A stretch of 48,803 bases of DNA, taken from assembly GCF_000971335.1 (NCBI RefSeq), contig NZ_JZJL01000038.1, positions 1 to 48,803 of the forward strand, written 5' to 3'. The translations under genes were made by a program, and so were the position numbers. Of the stretch, positions 23,429 through 32,495 are shown piece after piece; positions within the stretch are counted from its first letter, which is position 1, and every line of letters begins with the position of its first letter. Source of the stretch: Chromobacterium vaccinii (GTDB lineage Bacteria > Pseudomonadota > Gammaproteobacteria > Burkholderiales > Chromobacteriaceae). Under the pieces are notes generated by a model. It saw nothing but the letters and a program-made list of their open reading frames with translations, did not search any database and was not told the origin of the DNA.

Positions 23429-23515
23429 TCGCTGTCTTTACATACGTCCCGAAACCTTCGATTGTAGCCGCCGGCTAGCGATAGCGTCCAGACATGATCC
23501 GGAGGGAGGGCAAAC

Positions 23516-23544
23516 AAAAAGCCCCGCATGCAGCGGGGCTTTTT
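23516..23544 (-). terminator. Bidirectional terminator after the OmpA-family gene
   Basis: AAAAA-GCCCCGC-ATGCA-GCGGGGC-TTTTT: a 7-bp GC stem with A and T tracts, 15 nt after the stop at 23560. Confidence 0.92.
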
Positions 23545-23559
23545 GGCGTTTGGCAAAAA

Positions 23560-24240
23560 TTAGTTGCCAGACTTCTCTACCACGGACTCTTTAACAGCGT
23601 CGATGGTCACTTCCACGCGGCGATCAGACTCGATGCAAGCCTTGATTTCGGCGTTTTGCTTCTTGTTCTTCACGTATTTCGGGAACTTGGCCTTGCACTC
23701 TTCGGTCATCTTGGCTTCAGCCTTGCCCTTGCCTACAGCGGCAACCTTCTCGGCCGGCACGCCAGCATTCACGAAGTAGTTCTTGACAGCGTCGGCGCGA
23801 TTCTGGGACAGAGCGTTGTTCAGCTTGTCGGAACCCATGAAGTCGGTGTAACCGTCGATTTCAACACCGTTCAGGTAACCCTTGCCGGCGTGGGCCTTCA
23901 GCTTGGCGACCAGCGGGTCCAGTTCGTTCTTGGCGTCAGCGCGCAGAACGGACTTGTTGAAGTCGAACAGAACCTTGGCGGACAAGGTCACTTTTTCCTT
24001 CACGGAAACCAGAGCCGGCTTCGGAGCGGCGACAACCGGCTTGGCGGCTTCGCGATCGCCACATTCAACCAGGCCGTCCTTGGCCTTGTCGAAGTAGGTG
24101 GTCTTCCAGCATTCGCCGTAGCTGTTGCGGGTCACTGCGTCAGTGGATTGGTCAACGGCATAACCCGGTTTGGCAGCAAAAGCGCTAGCAGAAACCAACA
24201 GGGCGGCAACCAGTGCGCTCAGTTTCAGCTGTTTAGTCAT
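23560..24240 (-). CDS. OmpA-family periplasmic/outer-membrane protein, RmpM-like
   Basis: 226 aa. A signal peptide (MTKQLKLSALVAALLVSASAFA, cut after residue 22) is followed by a short N-terminal segment with NSYGECWKTTYFDKA and VECGD, and an OmpA-like peptidoglycan-binding domain (about residues 85-215) with FDFNKSVLR, VEIDGYTDFMGSDKLNNALSQNRADAV (peptidoglycan-contacting Asp) and ACIESDRRVEVTI (contacting Arg). There is no N-terminal beta-barrel. N-terminus and architecture follow neisserial RmpM, which ties porin trimers to the cell wall. Two conserved Cys in the OmpA domain (EECKAKF and EIKACIE) probably form a disulfide. A consensus sigma-70 promoter and a leader of about 110 nt suggest very high expression. 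Confidence 0.9.
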   Translation of the reverse strand: MTKQLKLSALVAALLVSASAFAAKPGYAVDQSTDAVTRNSYGECWKTTYFDKAKDGLVECGDREAAKPVVAAPKPALVSVKEKVTLSAKVLFDFNKSVLRADAKNELDPLVAKLKAHAGKGYLNGVEIDGYTDFMGSDKLNNALSQNRADAVKNYFVNAGVPAEKVAAVGKGKAEAKMTEECKAKFPKYVKNKKQNAEIKACIESDRRVEVTIDAVKESVVEKSGN

Positions 24241-24360
24241 GTTATTCCCTCTTTAATCTATAAAATGGGTAGCAATGCGGGCTGACGCAAAGACCACGCG
24301 AACTAAGTTGACTGCAAACATCAGGGATGGCTACATGCTGTGTTGATGCAGTTAACCCGC

Positions 24361-24389
24361 ACTATAGGAATGCTGCAACACCATGTCAA
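24361..24389 (-). promoter_or_regulatory. Consensus sigma-70 promoter of the OmpA-family gene
   Basis: On the minus strand, -35 TTGACA (24384-24389) and -10 TATAGT (24361-24366) with a 17-nt spacer. This is close to perfect, as expected for an abundant outer-membrane protein gene. Confidence 0.8.
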
Positions 24390-24480
24390 CACAGCGTCGA
24401 GCGCTTTGTCGCGTCAGCGTTGTATAAATACATCACATTTCGCTAAATTATACCCGAAGCTGTGTCTCCCATGCGACACA

Positions 24481-24990
24481 TTACGGTCTTGTGACGCGCC
24501 GGCGAAACAGTGGCAACGGCTGCCTGTAAGTTACTTGATAGCTATCACTGAAGGTATTGTAATAATCACCATCATCCAGCGACTTGCCGTCCTTGACCGC
24601 AAAGGCGTCGAAACCCACTTGCCACAAGGGCCGGATCAGATCCGCCCAGACATCGCCCACCGCTCTCAGCTCGCCGGCATAATCATAGCGCTCGCGCAAC
24701 AGCCTGGCGAGGCTGTAGCCCCGTCCATCGGTGAAGGCGGGAAAATCCACGGCGACCAGCGCCAGCTCGGCCAGATAAGGCTGCAGCTGCGCCGGATCGT
24801 CGTCCGGCGACAGGTAGACGCCGACGCCCCCGCCGCGCGCGCGCCAACCGTCGACATCGGCCAGCCAGCTGGCCAGCGGCACGATCACATCCTCGGCGGG
24901 ATCCGCTTCCGGCAGCTTGCCGCTCTCGTCCGGCCGCAACAGCCGCCAGTGGTCGGCCTGCAGCCGGCCATCCTTAATGAACTGGGGCAT
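24481..24990 (-). CDS. DUF934 family protein (sulfite reduction accessory)
   Basis: 169 aa. Matches the DUF934 family that accompanies proteobacterial cysI: DGRLQADHWRLLRPDE near the start, IVPLASWLAD near 37, GVYLSPDDDPAQL near 57, LVAVDFPAFTDGRGYSLARLLRERY near 77-101 and ELRAVGDVWADLIRPLWQVGFDAFAV near 107-132. The biochemical role is not established; by context it probably helps sulfite reductase. Its start lies inside cysI, with a 17-nt overlap, so the two are co-translated. Confidence 0.9.
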   Translation of the reverse strand: MPQFIKDGRLQADHWRLLRPDESGKLPEADPAEDVIVPLASWLADVDGWRARGGGVGVYLSPDDDPAQLQPYLAELALVAVDFPAFTDGRGYSLARLLRERYDYAGELRAVGDVWADLIRPLWQVGFDAFAVKDGKSLDDGDYYNTFSDSYQVTYRQPLPLFRRRVTRP

Positions 24991-26632
24991 ACACCCTCTC
25001 CTTGAACGGTTCGGCGCCGAGGCGGCGCAAGGTTTCGATGAAGCGCTCGCCGTTCTGCCGCCGCTCGATGTAGACCTGCATGATCTTGGAGAAAGCCACC
25101 GGCACGTCGGCCTGGGCGAAAGACGGGCCGATCACCTTGCCGATGGCGGTGTCGCTGCCCTGGCTGCCGCCCAGCGTGATCTGGTACCACTCCTCGCCGT
25201 TCTTGTCGACGCCGAGAATGCCGATATTGCCGATGTGGTGATGACCGCAGGCATTCATGCAGCCGGAGAAGTTACAGGCGATGTCGCCCAGATCATACAA
25301 GTAATCCAGATCGTCGAAGGTTTTCTGGATCGCGTTGGCCACCGGGATGGAGCGCGCGTTGGCCAGCGAGCAGAAGTCGCCGCCCGGGCAACTGATGATG
25401 TCGGTCAACAGGCCGATGTTCGGCGTCGCCATGCGCAGTTGCCGCGCCTCGCGCCATAGCGTGTACAGATCCTTCTGCTCGACATCCGGCAATACCAGAT
25501 TTTGCTCGTGGGCTACGCGCAGCTCGCCGAAACCGAAACGCTCGGCCCAGTCGGCGGCGGCTTCCATCTGCTCGGCGCTGATGTCCCCCGGAGGCGCGCC
25601 GGTCTCCTTCAGCGACAGGACCACCGAGCGGTAGCCGGACAGCCGGTGGCCGCGGGTATTGCGCTCGAACCAGCGGGCGAAGGCCTTGTCCTCGGCCAGC
25701 GGCCCGGCCAGCTCGGCCGGGTCGTCGGCCAGCATCTTGTAAGCCGGATCGCCGAAGAAGCTGGCGTAATGGACGACATCCTCGTCGCGGAGGGTCGCCG
25801 GGCCATCCTTCAGATGGCGCCATTCGTCCTCCACCTTGGCGGCGAAACCGTCCCGCGTCAGCGCCTTGACCAGAATCTTGATGCGCGCCTTGTACTTGTT
25901 GTCGCGGCGGCCGAAACGGTTGTACACCCGCAGCACCGCGTCCAGATAGGTCAAGAGATGCTGGCGCGGCAAAAACTCGCGGATCACCTCGCCCACCATC
26001 GGCGTGCGGCCCAGGCCGCCGCCCACGATCACCTTGAACCCCGCCTCGCCGGCCTCGTTGCGGCTGACGTGCAGGCCGATGTCGTGGACCATGGTCGCCG
26101 CGCGGTCTTCCACGCTGCCGGACACCGCGATCTTGAACTTGCGCGGCAGGAAGGTGAATTCCGGGTGCATCGTGCTCCACTGCCGGATGATCTCGCAGTA
26201 GGGCCGCGGGTCGAACAGCTCGTCGTCGGCCACGCCGGCGAAGGCGTCGGTGGTGGTGTTGCGCACGCAGTTGCCGGAGGTCTGGATCGCGTGCATTTCC
26301 ACCGTGGACAGCTCTTCCAGGATGTCTGGCACCTTGGACAGCTCCGGCCAGTTGAACTGGATGTTCTGCCGGGTGGTGAAGTGGCCGTAGCCCTTGTCGT
26401 AGCGGCGGGCGATGTCGGCCAGCTTGCGCAACTGCTCGCTGCGCAAGTGGCCGTAGGGAATCGCCACCCGCAGCATGGGCGCATGGCGCTGGATGTAGAG
26501 GCCGTTCATCAGCCGCAGCGGCCGGAACTCGTCCTCGGACAGCTCGCCTGCCAGAAAACGGCGGGTCTGGTCGCGGAACTGCACCACGCGCTCTCGCACC
26601 AGCCGATGGTCTACTTCATCGTATCGATACAT
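24974..26632 (-). CDS. cysI: Sulfite reductase haemoprotein subunit
   Basis: 552 aa; reduces sulfite to sulfide using a coupled sirohaem and [4Fe-4S] centre. The cluster/sirohaem cysteines are in the C-terminal third: ISCPGGDFCSLA and ACNFSGCMNACGHHHIGNIG. Substrate-binding basic motifs include YGHFTTRQNIQFNW near residue 80 and QTSGNCVRNTT near 115. The ATG at 26632 (MYRYDEVDH) is preferred; the 45-codon upstream extension overlaps cysH and is not conserved. Gene order is cysH, then cysI (43-nt gap), then DUF934. No cysJ-type flavoprotein is adjacent, so the electron donor is probably elsewhere (ferredoxin or an unlinked reductase). Confidence 0.94.
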   Translation of the reverse strand: MYRYDEVDHRLVRERVVQFRDQTRRFLAGELSEDEFRPLRLMNGLYIQRHAPMLRVAIPYGHLRSEQLRKLADIARRYDKGYGHFTTRQNIQFNWPELSKVPDILEELSTVEMHAIQTSGNCVRNTTTDAFAGVADDELFDPRPYCEIIRQWSTMHPEFTFLPRKFKIAVSGSVEDRAATMVHDIGLHVSRNEAGEAGFKVIVGGGLGRTPMVGEVIREFLPRQHLLTYLDAVLRVYNRFGRRDNKYKARIKILVKALTRDGFAAKVEDEWRHLKDGPATLRDEDVVHYASFFGDPAYKMLADDPAELAGPLAEDKAFARWFERNTRGHRLSGYRSVVLSLKETGAPPGDISAEQMEAAADWAERFGFGELRVAHEQNLVLPDVEQKDLYTLWREARQLRMATPNIGLLTDIISCPGGDFCSLANARSIPVANAIQKTFDDLDYLYDLGDIACNFSGCMNACGHHHIGNIGILGVDKNGEEWYQITLGGSQGSDTAIGKVIGPSFAQADVPVAFSKIMQVYIERRQNGERFIETLRRLGAEPFKERVYAPVH

Positions 26633-26675
26633 GTTTGGATTCCAGCGGGAATGCCGACGACTGCGGGCCGGCGGT

Positions 26676-27380
26676 TCAAACGGGGCGTTGCAGCGGACTG
26701 GACTTCGCGTGCAGTCCGCACTCCTTGGTTTCCGGGTTTTCCCACCACCAGCGCCCGGCGCGCACATCCTCGCCCGCGCTGATGGCGCGGGTACAGGGCG
26801 CGCAGCCTATCGACGGGTAGTGCCGGTCGTGCAGCGCGTTGTACGGCACCTGGTTTTCCTTCAGGTACTGCCACACCTCGGCCTCGGTCCATTCCAGCAA
26901 GGGGCTGAACTTCACCAGGCCGTTATCGGCGTCGTACTCCCTGTCGGCCAGGTCCTGCCGGGTAGGCGACTGCTGGCGGCGCAGGCCGGTGATCCAGGCC
27001 GAACGTCCGGCCAGCGCGCGCTTCAGCGGCTCCAGCTTGCGGATCTGGCAACAGGACTTGCGCAGATCGACGCTCTGGTAGAAGCCGTTGATCCCGTGGA
27101 AGTTGACGTACTGCTCGGTGGCGGCGGTGTCGGGGAAATACACCCTGACCGGATGGCCTGGATAGCGCTCGGCCACCCGCTGCATCAGGTCGTAGGTTTC
27201 GGCCGGCAGGCGGCCGGTATCCAGACTGAAGCTTTCCAGCGGCAGATCGAGGCGGGCGATCAGGTCGGTCAGCACCATGTCTTCGGCGCCGTAGCTGTTG
27301 GCCAGCACCGCGTCGGGGTGCTCGGCGGCGACGGTTTGCAACAGGGCCGTGGTGGCGGCGAGTTTGGACTCCAGGCTCAT
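26676..27380 (-). CDS. cysH: Adenylyl-sulfate reductase (APS type, [4Fe-4S])
   Basis: 234 aa; reduces activated sulfate to sulfite with thioredoxin. Features: NSYGAEDMVLTDLI near residue 28 (PP-loop fold), SLDTGRLPAETYDL near 52-65, the cluster cysteine pair KSCCQIRKLEPL near 108-120, and GCAPCTRAI near 192-200. These two pairs bind a [4Fe-4S] centre found in APS reductases and absent from PAPS-type CysH, so the substrate is probably APS. Catalytic Cys is in the C-terminal KECGLH. First gene of the cysH-cysI-DUF934 unit, divergent from cysB across 112 bp. RBS is GGAG. Confidence 0.94.
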   Translation of the reverse strand: MSLESKLAATTALLQTVAAEHPDAVLANSYGAEDMVLTDLIARLDLPLESFSLDTGRLPAETYDLMQRVAERYPGHPVRVYFPDTAATEQYVNFHGINGFYQSVDLRKSCCQIRKLEPLKRALAGRSAWITGLRRQQSPTRQDLADREYDADNGLVKFSPLLEWTEAEVWQYLKENQVPYNALHDRHYPSIGCAPCTRAISAGEDVRAGRWWWENPETKECGLHAKSSPLQRPV

Positions 27381-27492
27381 TAAGCGCTCCGGGGATGGTT
27401 CGAGCGTATCCTAACCAAAGCGCTTATAAACCTAAAAGAATATTGTGTTAGTATTTAATGACTACAGGTTGTATAGAGGATAGATCGCCAAG

Positions 27493-28437
27493 ATGAAGCT
27501 ACAACAACTCCGCTACCTGGTCGAAGTGGCCAAGCAAGGGCTCAACGTTTCCGAGGCCGCCGAGAAGCTGCACACCTCGCAGCCCGGCATTTCCAAGCAG
27601 ATCCGCCTGCTGGAGGACGAACTGGGCATCCAGGTCTTCATCCGCAACGGCAAGCGGGTGGTCTCGGTGTCCGAGCCGGGCAAGGAAGTGCTGCGCATCT
27701 CGGAACGCATCCTGCGCGAGGCGCAGAACCTGAAGCGCGTCGGCGACGAGTTCTCCCGCGAGTCGGAAGGCGCGCTGACCATCGCCACCACCCACACCCA
27801 GGCGCGTTACGCGCTGCCGCAGGCCATCGCCGAGTTCGTGCGCCGCTACCCCAAGGTGCGGCTGTCGCTGAAACAGGGCAGCCCGACGCAGATCTGCGAC
27901 ATGGTGGTGTCCGGCGAGGCCGATCTCGCCATCGCCACCGAGGGCATCGCTCTGTACAAGGAACTGGCGACGCTGCCCTGCTACGAGTGGAACCGCTCGC
28001 TGGTGGTGCCCAAAGGCCATCCGCTCACCGCTCTGGAGCGCGAGGTGACCCTGGCCGACATCGCCCAATACCCGATCGTCACCTATGATTTCGCCTTCGC
28101 CGGCCGCTCCAAGATCAACAAATCGTTCGCCGAGCAGGGCCTGACGCCCAACGTGGTGCTGACCGCGATCGACACCGACGTGATCAAGACCTACGTTTCG
28201 CTGGGCCTGGGCATAGGCATCATCGCCAGCATGGCCTTCGAGCCCGAGCGCGACCACAACCTGACGGCGATCGACGCCGGCCACCTGTTCGAACCGTCCA
28301 CCACCAAGATCGGCATCCGCAAGGACGCCTATCTGCGCGGCTTCGCCTACACCTTCATCGAACTGTTCGCGCCGCATCTGCACCGGCGCGAGGTGGACTC
28401 GGCTCTGCTGGCCCACGACGTCGACGACGAGGAATGA
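27493..28437 (+). CDS. cysB: LysR-type regulator CysB
   Basis: 314 aa; activates sulfate assimilation genes with N-acetylserine as inducer. Winged helix-turn-helix at residues 1-60 (MKLQQLRYLVEVAKQGLNVSEAAEKLHTSQPGISKQ in the usual position). The effector domain has IATTHTQARYALP near residue 98, LKQGSPTQICDMV near 125, and TDVIKTYVSLGLGIGIIASMA near 225, all close to E. coli CysB. It is transcribed away from cysH; the 112-bp spacer (27381-27492) must hold both promoters and is the expected CysB binding region, including the AT-rich TTTATAAGCGCTTTGG-like segment on the minus strand. Confidence 0.96.
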   Translation: MKLQQLRYLVEVAKQGLNVSEAAEKLHTSQPGISKQIRLLEDELGIQVFIRNGKRVVSVSEPGKEVLRISERILREAQNLKRVGDEFSRESEGALTIATTHTQARYALPQAIAEFVRRYPKVRLSLKQGSPTQICDMVVSGEADLAIATEGIALYKELATLPCYEWNRSLVVPKGHPLTALEREVTLADIAQYPIVTYDFAFAGRSKINKSFAEQGLTPNVVLTAIDTDVIKTYVSLGLGIGIIASMAFEPERDHNLTAIDAGHLFEPSTTKIGIRKDAYLRGFAYTFIELFAPHLHRREVDSALLAHDVDDEE

Positions 28438-28453
28438 GCGCCCGCCGACGCAT

Positions 28454-28668
28454 GCCGACGCACAAACGCCCCGGATCAGCCGGGGCGCCGGCTGCGGATA
28501 TCATGATTCAGCGCGAACCTACAGGGCCCGGCAAAGCCGGGCCCCTCCACTCTTGCAGTCAATTCCGCAGCCTGTCGTTTGCATCCCCATCCCCCCGCCC
28601 TTGCTCTGCAAGGGGGCCTCGCTTCGCTCGCTCAGCCGATACACAAACGCCCCGGACCAGCCGGGGCG
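28454..28668. repeat. Duplicated terminator enclosing a palindromic element
   Basis: A 34-bp direct repeat (28454-28487 and 28635-28668, 31 of 34 identical) carries CGCCCCGG-CAG-CCGGGGCG-type hairpins, 181 bp apart. Between the copies lie an inverted repeat GGCTGCGGA (28490-28498)/TCCGCAGCC (28564-28572), a nested GGGCCCGGC-AAA-GCCGGGCCC hairpin (about 28523-28543) and a CCCTTGC/GCAAGGG hairpin (about 28600-28616). No gene is seen. Confidence 0.6.
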
Positions 28669-28675
28669 TTTTCTT
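28646..28675 (+). terminator. cysB terminator (distal copy)
   Basis: AACGCCCCGG-ACCAG-CCGGGGCGTT followed by TTCTTT. The proximal copy at 28463 has lost its T-tract. It can also act on the convergent gene at 28695. Confidence 0.75.
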
Positions 28676-28694
28676 TGGGAGGACAGGCTAGCGC

Positions 28695-29435
28695 TTACAG
28701 CGTCAGGCCGCCGGTCACCTCGATGGCGGCGCCGTTGATGTAGCTGGCCTCGTCGGACGCCAGGAAGGCGTAGACGTTGGCGATCTCGGCCGGATCGGCC
28801 ATGCGGCGCATCGGCACCTTGTCTTCCATCGCCTGCAGCACTTTTTCCGGCATCGCCTTCAGAATCGGCGTGGCCACGAAGCCCGGACACACCGCGTTGG
28901 CGCGGATGCCCTTCTTGCCCAGCTCCTTGGCCCAGGTCTTGACGAAGCCGATCACGCCGAACTTGGCGGCCGCGTAATTGGTCTGGCCGAAGTTGCCGTA
29001 AACGCCGACCACCGACGACGCATTCAGTATCACGCCGCCGCCCTGCTCCACCATGGTGTCCACCACGGCGCGGGCACAGTTGTAGACGCCCTTCAGGTTG
29101 ATGTCGATCACCTTGTCGAACTGGTCTTCGCTCATCTTGATCAGCTGCGCGTCCTGGACGATGCCGGCGTTGTTGACCAGCACGTCGATGCGGCCGCAAC
29201 GATTTTTCAGGTCAGCGACCATCTCGGCGATCTGGCCCTTGTCGGTGACGTCCACCTTGTAGCCGTAGGCCTCGCCGCCCAGCGCCTTCAGTTCATCGAC
29301 CACGGTCTTGACCGCGTCCGGATTCAGGTCGCACACCGCGACGATAGCGCCTTCCTTGACGAACTTCTCCGCCGTCGCCTTGCCGATGCCGCTGGCCGAG
29401 CCGGTGATGATGGATACTTTCCCTTTCAAACGCAT
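28695..29435 (-). CDS. Short-chain dehydrogenase, 3-oxoacyl-ACP reductase (FabG) type
   Basis: 246 aa. A Rossmann-fold NAD(P)H-dependent reductase: nucleotide motif [10 protein letters not shown] (residues 11-20), CDLNPD near 35, NNAGI near 88, catalytic Ser in ILNASSVVG near 136-144, YAAAK (Tyr and Lys) near 153-157, and [12 protein letters not shown] near 183-194. The C-terminal [11 protein letters not shown] is FabG-like. It could be a fatty acid, acetoacetyl-CoA (PhaB-like) or hydroxyacyl reductase; the sequence alone does not settle the substrate, and no fatty acid or PHA genes adjoin. The ATG at 29435 starts [12 protein letters not shown]. About 210 nt upstream holds no recognisable feature. 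Confidence 0.88.
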   Translation of the reverse strand: MRLKGKVSIITGSASGIGKATAEKFVKEGAIVAVCDLNPDAVKTVVDELKALGGEAYGYKVDVTDKGQIAEMVADLKNRCGRIDVLVNNAGIVQDAQLIKMSEDQFDKVIDINLKGVYNCARAVVDTMVEQGGGVILNASSVVGVYGNFGQTNYAAAKFGVIGFVKTWAKELGKKGIRANAVCPGFVATPILKAMPEKVLQAMEDKVPMRRMADPAEIANVYAFLASDEASYINGAAIEVTGGLTL

Positions 29436-29648
29436 GTGATTTCCTTCTATCTCTCTGGCTTGCAGATCTCATCGGGTCGCCAGGACGGATGAGCCCGGAT
29501 GTCTCCAGCATCGGCCTTCCCGGCCGAATCCCCGATTATTGTTGTCTTTCCGCGGATCGCGGATATGAAAAACGGGAGTTTGTGCACCGCAATATAGCGC
29601 ACGCCCTCCCGTCGGTAAAGCTACGGCCTGTGACAGACCGTAACCGGA

Positions 29649-31280
29649 TTATTCCAGGCCCTTGCTGGCCAGGTAGTCTTCGTAGTTGCCGGTGTAGTAG
29701 TCGTAACCGCCCTTGCCGTCCAGCTCCAGCACGTGGGTGGCCAGAGAGCTGACGAACTGGCGGTCGTGCGATACGAAGATCAGGGTGCCCTTGTACTTCT
29801 CCAGCGCCATGTTCAGGGATTCGATCGATTCCATGTCCATGTGGTTGGTCGGCTCGTCCATGATCATCACGTTCGGTTTCTGCAGAATCAGCTTGCCGTA
29901 CAGCATGCGGCCCTTCTCGCCGCCGGACAGCACGCGCACCGCCTTGCCCACCTCGTCGCCGCCAAACAGCAAACGGCCCAGCGTGGCGCGGATCGCCTGC
30001 TCGTCGTCGCCCTCCTGGCCCCATTGGCGCATCCACTCGCTCAGGGTCCAGTCGCTGTCGAAGTCCGCCTCGTGATCCTGGGCGAAATAGCCGATCTGGG
30101 CCTTTTCCGCCCACTTGATGTTGCCGTAATCGGCAGTCAGGCCTTCGGCGTAGGCTGGTTCGAACGCGCCGGCCAGCAACTTGACCAGCGAGGTTTTGCC
30201 CGCGCCGTTGGGGCCGATGATGGCCAGGCGCGCGCCGGCCTCCAGAATCAGGTTCAGATCCTTGAACAGCACCTTGCTGTCGTAGGCCTTGTTCAGGCTC
30301 TCCACCTCCACCGCCTGGCGGTGGAGCTTGAACTTGTCATCCATCTCGAAGCGGATGAACGGGTTCTGGCGGCTGGACGGCTTCACCTCCACCATCTCGG
30401 ACTTCAGCTTGTCCACCTGCTTCAGGCGCGAGGTGGCCTGGCGGGCCTTGGACTTGTTGGCCGAGAAGCGCGCCACGAATTCCTGCAGTTCCTGGATGCG
30501 CTCCTTGGCCTTGCTGTTGGACGACAGCTGGCGCTCGCGGGCCTGGGCCGACGCGATCATGTAGTCGTCGTAGTTGCCCGGGTAGATGCGGATGGTGTTG
30601 TAGTCCAGATCCGCCATGTGGGTGCAGACCGAGTTCAGGAAGTGGCGGTCGTGCGAGATGATGATCATGGTGGAGTTGCGCTCGTTCAGCACATGCTCCA
30701 GCCAGCGGATGGTGTTGATGTCCAGGTTGTTGGTCGGCTCGTCCAGCAGCAGGATGTCCGGATTGGAGAACAGCGCCTGCGCCAGCAGCACGCGCAGCTT
30801 CCAGCCCGGGGCCACTTCGCTCATCGGGCCGAAGTGCTGGTCGACCGGAATGCCCACGCCCATCAGCAGCTCGCCGGCGCGCGCTTCGGCGGTGTAGCCG
30901 TCGTACTCGGCGAACTTGGCCTCCAGCTCGGCCGCGTGCATGTAGTCTTCTTCGGTAGCTTCGAGGTTGGCGTAGATGGCGTCGCGTTCGCTCATCGCCG
31001 CCCACATCTCGGTGTGGCCCATCATCACCACGTCGATCACGCGCTGATCTTCATAGCCGAACTGGTCCTGGCGAAGCTTGCCGAGGCGCAAGCCATTCTC
31101 GATGGCGACTTCGCCCGCGGTCTGCTCCAGATCGCCACCCAGGATTTTCATGAAAGTGGACTTGCCGGAACCGTTGGCGCCGATCAGGCCGTAACGGTTG
31201 CCTTCGCCGAATTTGACGGTAACCTTCTCGAACAGAGGTTTCACGCCAAACTGCATGGTAATGTTGCTTGTGGTAATCAC
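29649..31280 (-). CDS. ybiT: ABC-F family ATPase, YbiT type
   Basis: 543 aa; a soluble ribosome-associated ATPase with two nucleotide-binding domains and no membrane segments. Walker A motifs: IGANGSGKS near residue 38 and IGPNGAGKT near 355. Signature and Walker [16 protein letters not shown] with [11 protein letters not shown] near 165-190, and [15 protein letters not shown] with [11 protein letters not shown] near 455-480. The linker carries [16 protein letters not shown]. It follows E. coli YbiT closely, including [12 protein letters not shown] at the start. The start is GTG at 31280, preceded by AAGGA; the longer in-frame ORF upstream is not conserved. Probable role: resolving stalled or mis-set ribosomes. 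Confidence 0.93.
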   Translation of the reverse strand: MITTSNITMQFGVKPLFEKVTVKFGEGNRYGLIGANGSGKSTFMKILGGDLEQTAGEVAIENGLRLGKLRQDQFGYEDQRVIDVVMMGHTEMWAAMSERDAIYANLEATEEDYMHAAELEAKFAEYDGYTAEARAGELLMGVGIPVDQHFGPMSEVAPGWKLRVLLAQALFSNPDILLLDEPTNNLDINTIRWLEHVLNERNSTMIIISHDRHFLNSVCTHMADLDYNTIRIYPGNYDDYMIASAQARERQLSSNSKAKERIQELQEFVARFSANKSKARQATSRLKQVDKLKSEMVEVKPSSRQNPFIRFEMDDKFKLHRQAVEVESLNKAYDSKVLFKDLNLILEAGARLAIIGPNGAGKTSLVKLLAGAFEPAYAEGLTADYGNIKWAEKAQIGYFAQDHEADFDSDWTLSEWMRQWGQEGDDEQAIRATLGRLLFGGDEVGKAVRVLSGGEKGRMLYGKLILQKPNVMIMDEPTNHMDMESIESLNMALEKYKGTLIFVSHDRQFVSSLATHVLELDGKGGYDYYTGNYEDYLASKGLE

Positions 31281-31526
31281 GCTTGAGGATCCTTCAGCCA
31301 GGGCCGTGAGCCTGTTTGCGATCTTTTCGCGAGCGTCTCCCGGCCTCTTTTCGCCGGCGCATGGCTTCGCCAAACGCCTCCGGCGGGGACTGACGCCGCG
31401 GCGCGCCCATCAAATGGCCGCCTTCGGACAAGATCTCAAACAGGTTCTAAGTATCGGAAAAACGTAGGATTCTATCACAACGGGGACCATTCCCCGAAGC
31501 CTCGCGCGGCCGCGTCTCACGAACTT
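31281..31526. other. Intergenic region between ybiT and dapA
   Basis: About 250 nt, partly GC-rich, with no supported gene. It must contain the ybiT promoter on the minus strand. Nothing distinctive is seen before the dapA promoter at 31527. Confidence 0.5.
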
Positions 31527-31554
31527 TTGCCAGCCAGACGAATTCCGATACAAT
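31527..31554 (+). promoter_or_regulatory. Candidate dapA promoter
   Basis: TTGCCA (31527-31532) and TACAAT (31549-31554) with a 16-nt spacer, 40 bp before the dapA start. Confidence 0.65.
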
Positions 31555-31593
31555 CGTAAACCTTGTAAATCCTTATTCCAGATAGGCAAAACT

Positions 31594-32469
31594 ATGCTTA
31601 CCGGCAGCTTGGTAGCGCTCGTAACACCGATGTCGAACGATGGGGCGGTGGATTTTGCGGCGTTGCAACGATTGGTTGAGTTCCACATCGAAAACGGCAC
31701 CGCCGGCATCGTCGCCGTCGGCACCACCGGCGAATCAGCCACCCTGTCGGTGGAAGAGCACATCGCCGTGGTGAAAGCGGTGGTCGAGTACGCCAAGGGC
31801 CGGGTCAAAGTGATCGCAGGCGCCGGCGGCAACGCCACCAGCGAGGCGATCGAGCTGGGCAAGCTGTCGGCCGATGTCGGCGCCGACATGGTGCTGTCGG
31901 TGGTGCCCTACTACAACAAGCCCACCCAGGAAGGCATCTACCAGCACTTCAAGGCCATCGCCGACGAAAGCCCGCTGCCCGTCATCCTTTATAATGTTCC
32001 CGGCCGCACCGTCGCCGACATGAGCAACGACACCGCGCTGCGCCTGGCCGCCCATCCGAACATCGTCGGCCTGAAAGACGCCACCGGCGACATCGGCCGC
32101 GCCTGCGATCTGGCGCTGCGCGCGCCGGAAGGCTTCGCGCTGTACTCGGGCGACGACGCCACCGGCATGGCCTTCATGCTGTGCGGCGGCCACGGCGTGA
32201 TCTCGGTCACCGCCAATATCGCGCCCAAACAAATGAGCGAGCTTTGCCAAGCCGCCACCTCCGGCGACGCCCGCAAGGCCCGCGCCATCAACGACAAGCT
32301 GCAAGGCCTGCACAAGCAGCTGTTCGTGGAACCCAACCCGATCCCGGCAAAGTGGGCGCTGGAGAGGATGCGACGCATCCCCGCCGGCATCCGCCTGCCG
32401 CTGACCCCGCTGAGCGCCGCCGCCCAACCTCTGGTGGACGCGGCGCTGAAACAAGCCGAAGTCATTTGA
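31594..32469 (+). CDS. dapA: 4-hydroxy-tetrahydrodipicolinate synthase
   Basis: 291 aa; condenses pyruvate with aspartate semialdehyde, the first committed step to diaminopimelate and lysine. TIM-barrel features: GSLVALVTPM at the start, VAVGTTGESATLSVEEH near residue 40-56, the Tyr-bearing VVPYYNKPTQEG near 104-115, ILYNVPGRT near 130-139, and the Schiff-base lysine in IVGLKDATGD near 161. It is followed 26 nt later by bamC, a pairing common in beta- and gammaproteobacteria. Confidence 0.97.
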   Translation: MLTGSLVALVTPMSNDGAVDFAALQRLVEFHIENGTAGIVAVGTTGESATLSVEEHIAVVKAVVEYAKGRVKVIAGAGGNATSEAIELGKLSADVGADMVLSVVPYYNKPTQEGIYQHFKAIADESPLPVILYNVPGRTVADMSNDTALRLAAHPNIVGLKDATGDIGRACDLALRAPEGFALYSGDDATGMAFMLCGGHGVISVTANIAPKQMSELCQAATSGDARKARAINDKLQGLHKQLFVEPNPIPAKWALERMRRIPAGIRLPLTPLSAAAQPLVDAALKQAEVI

Positions 32470-32495
32470 TTCACCCCCGAAAGATGGGAGTAAGC

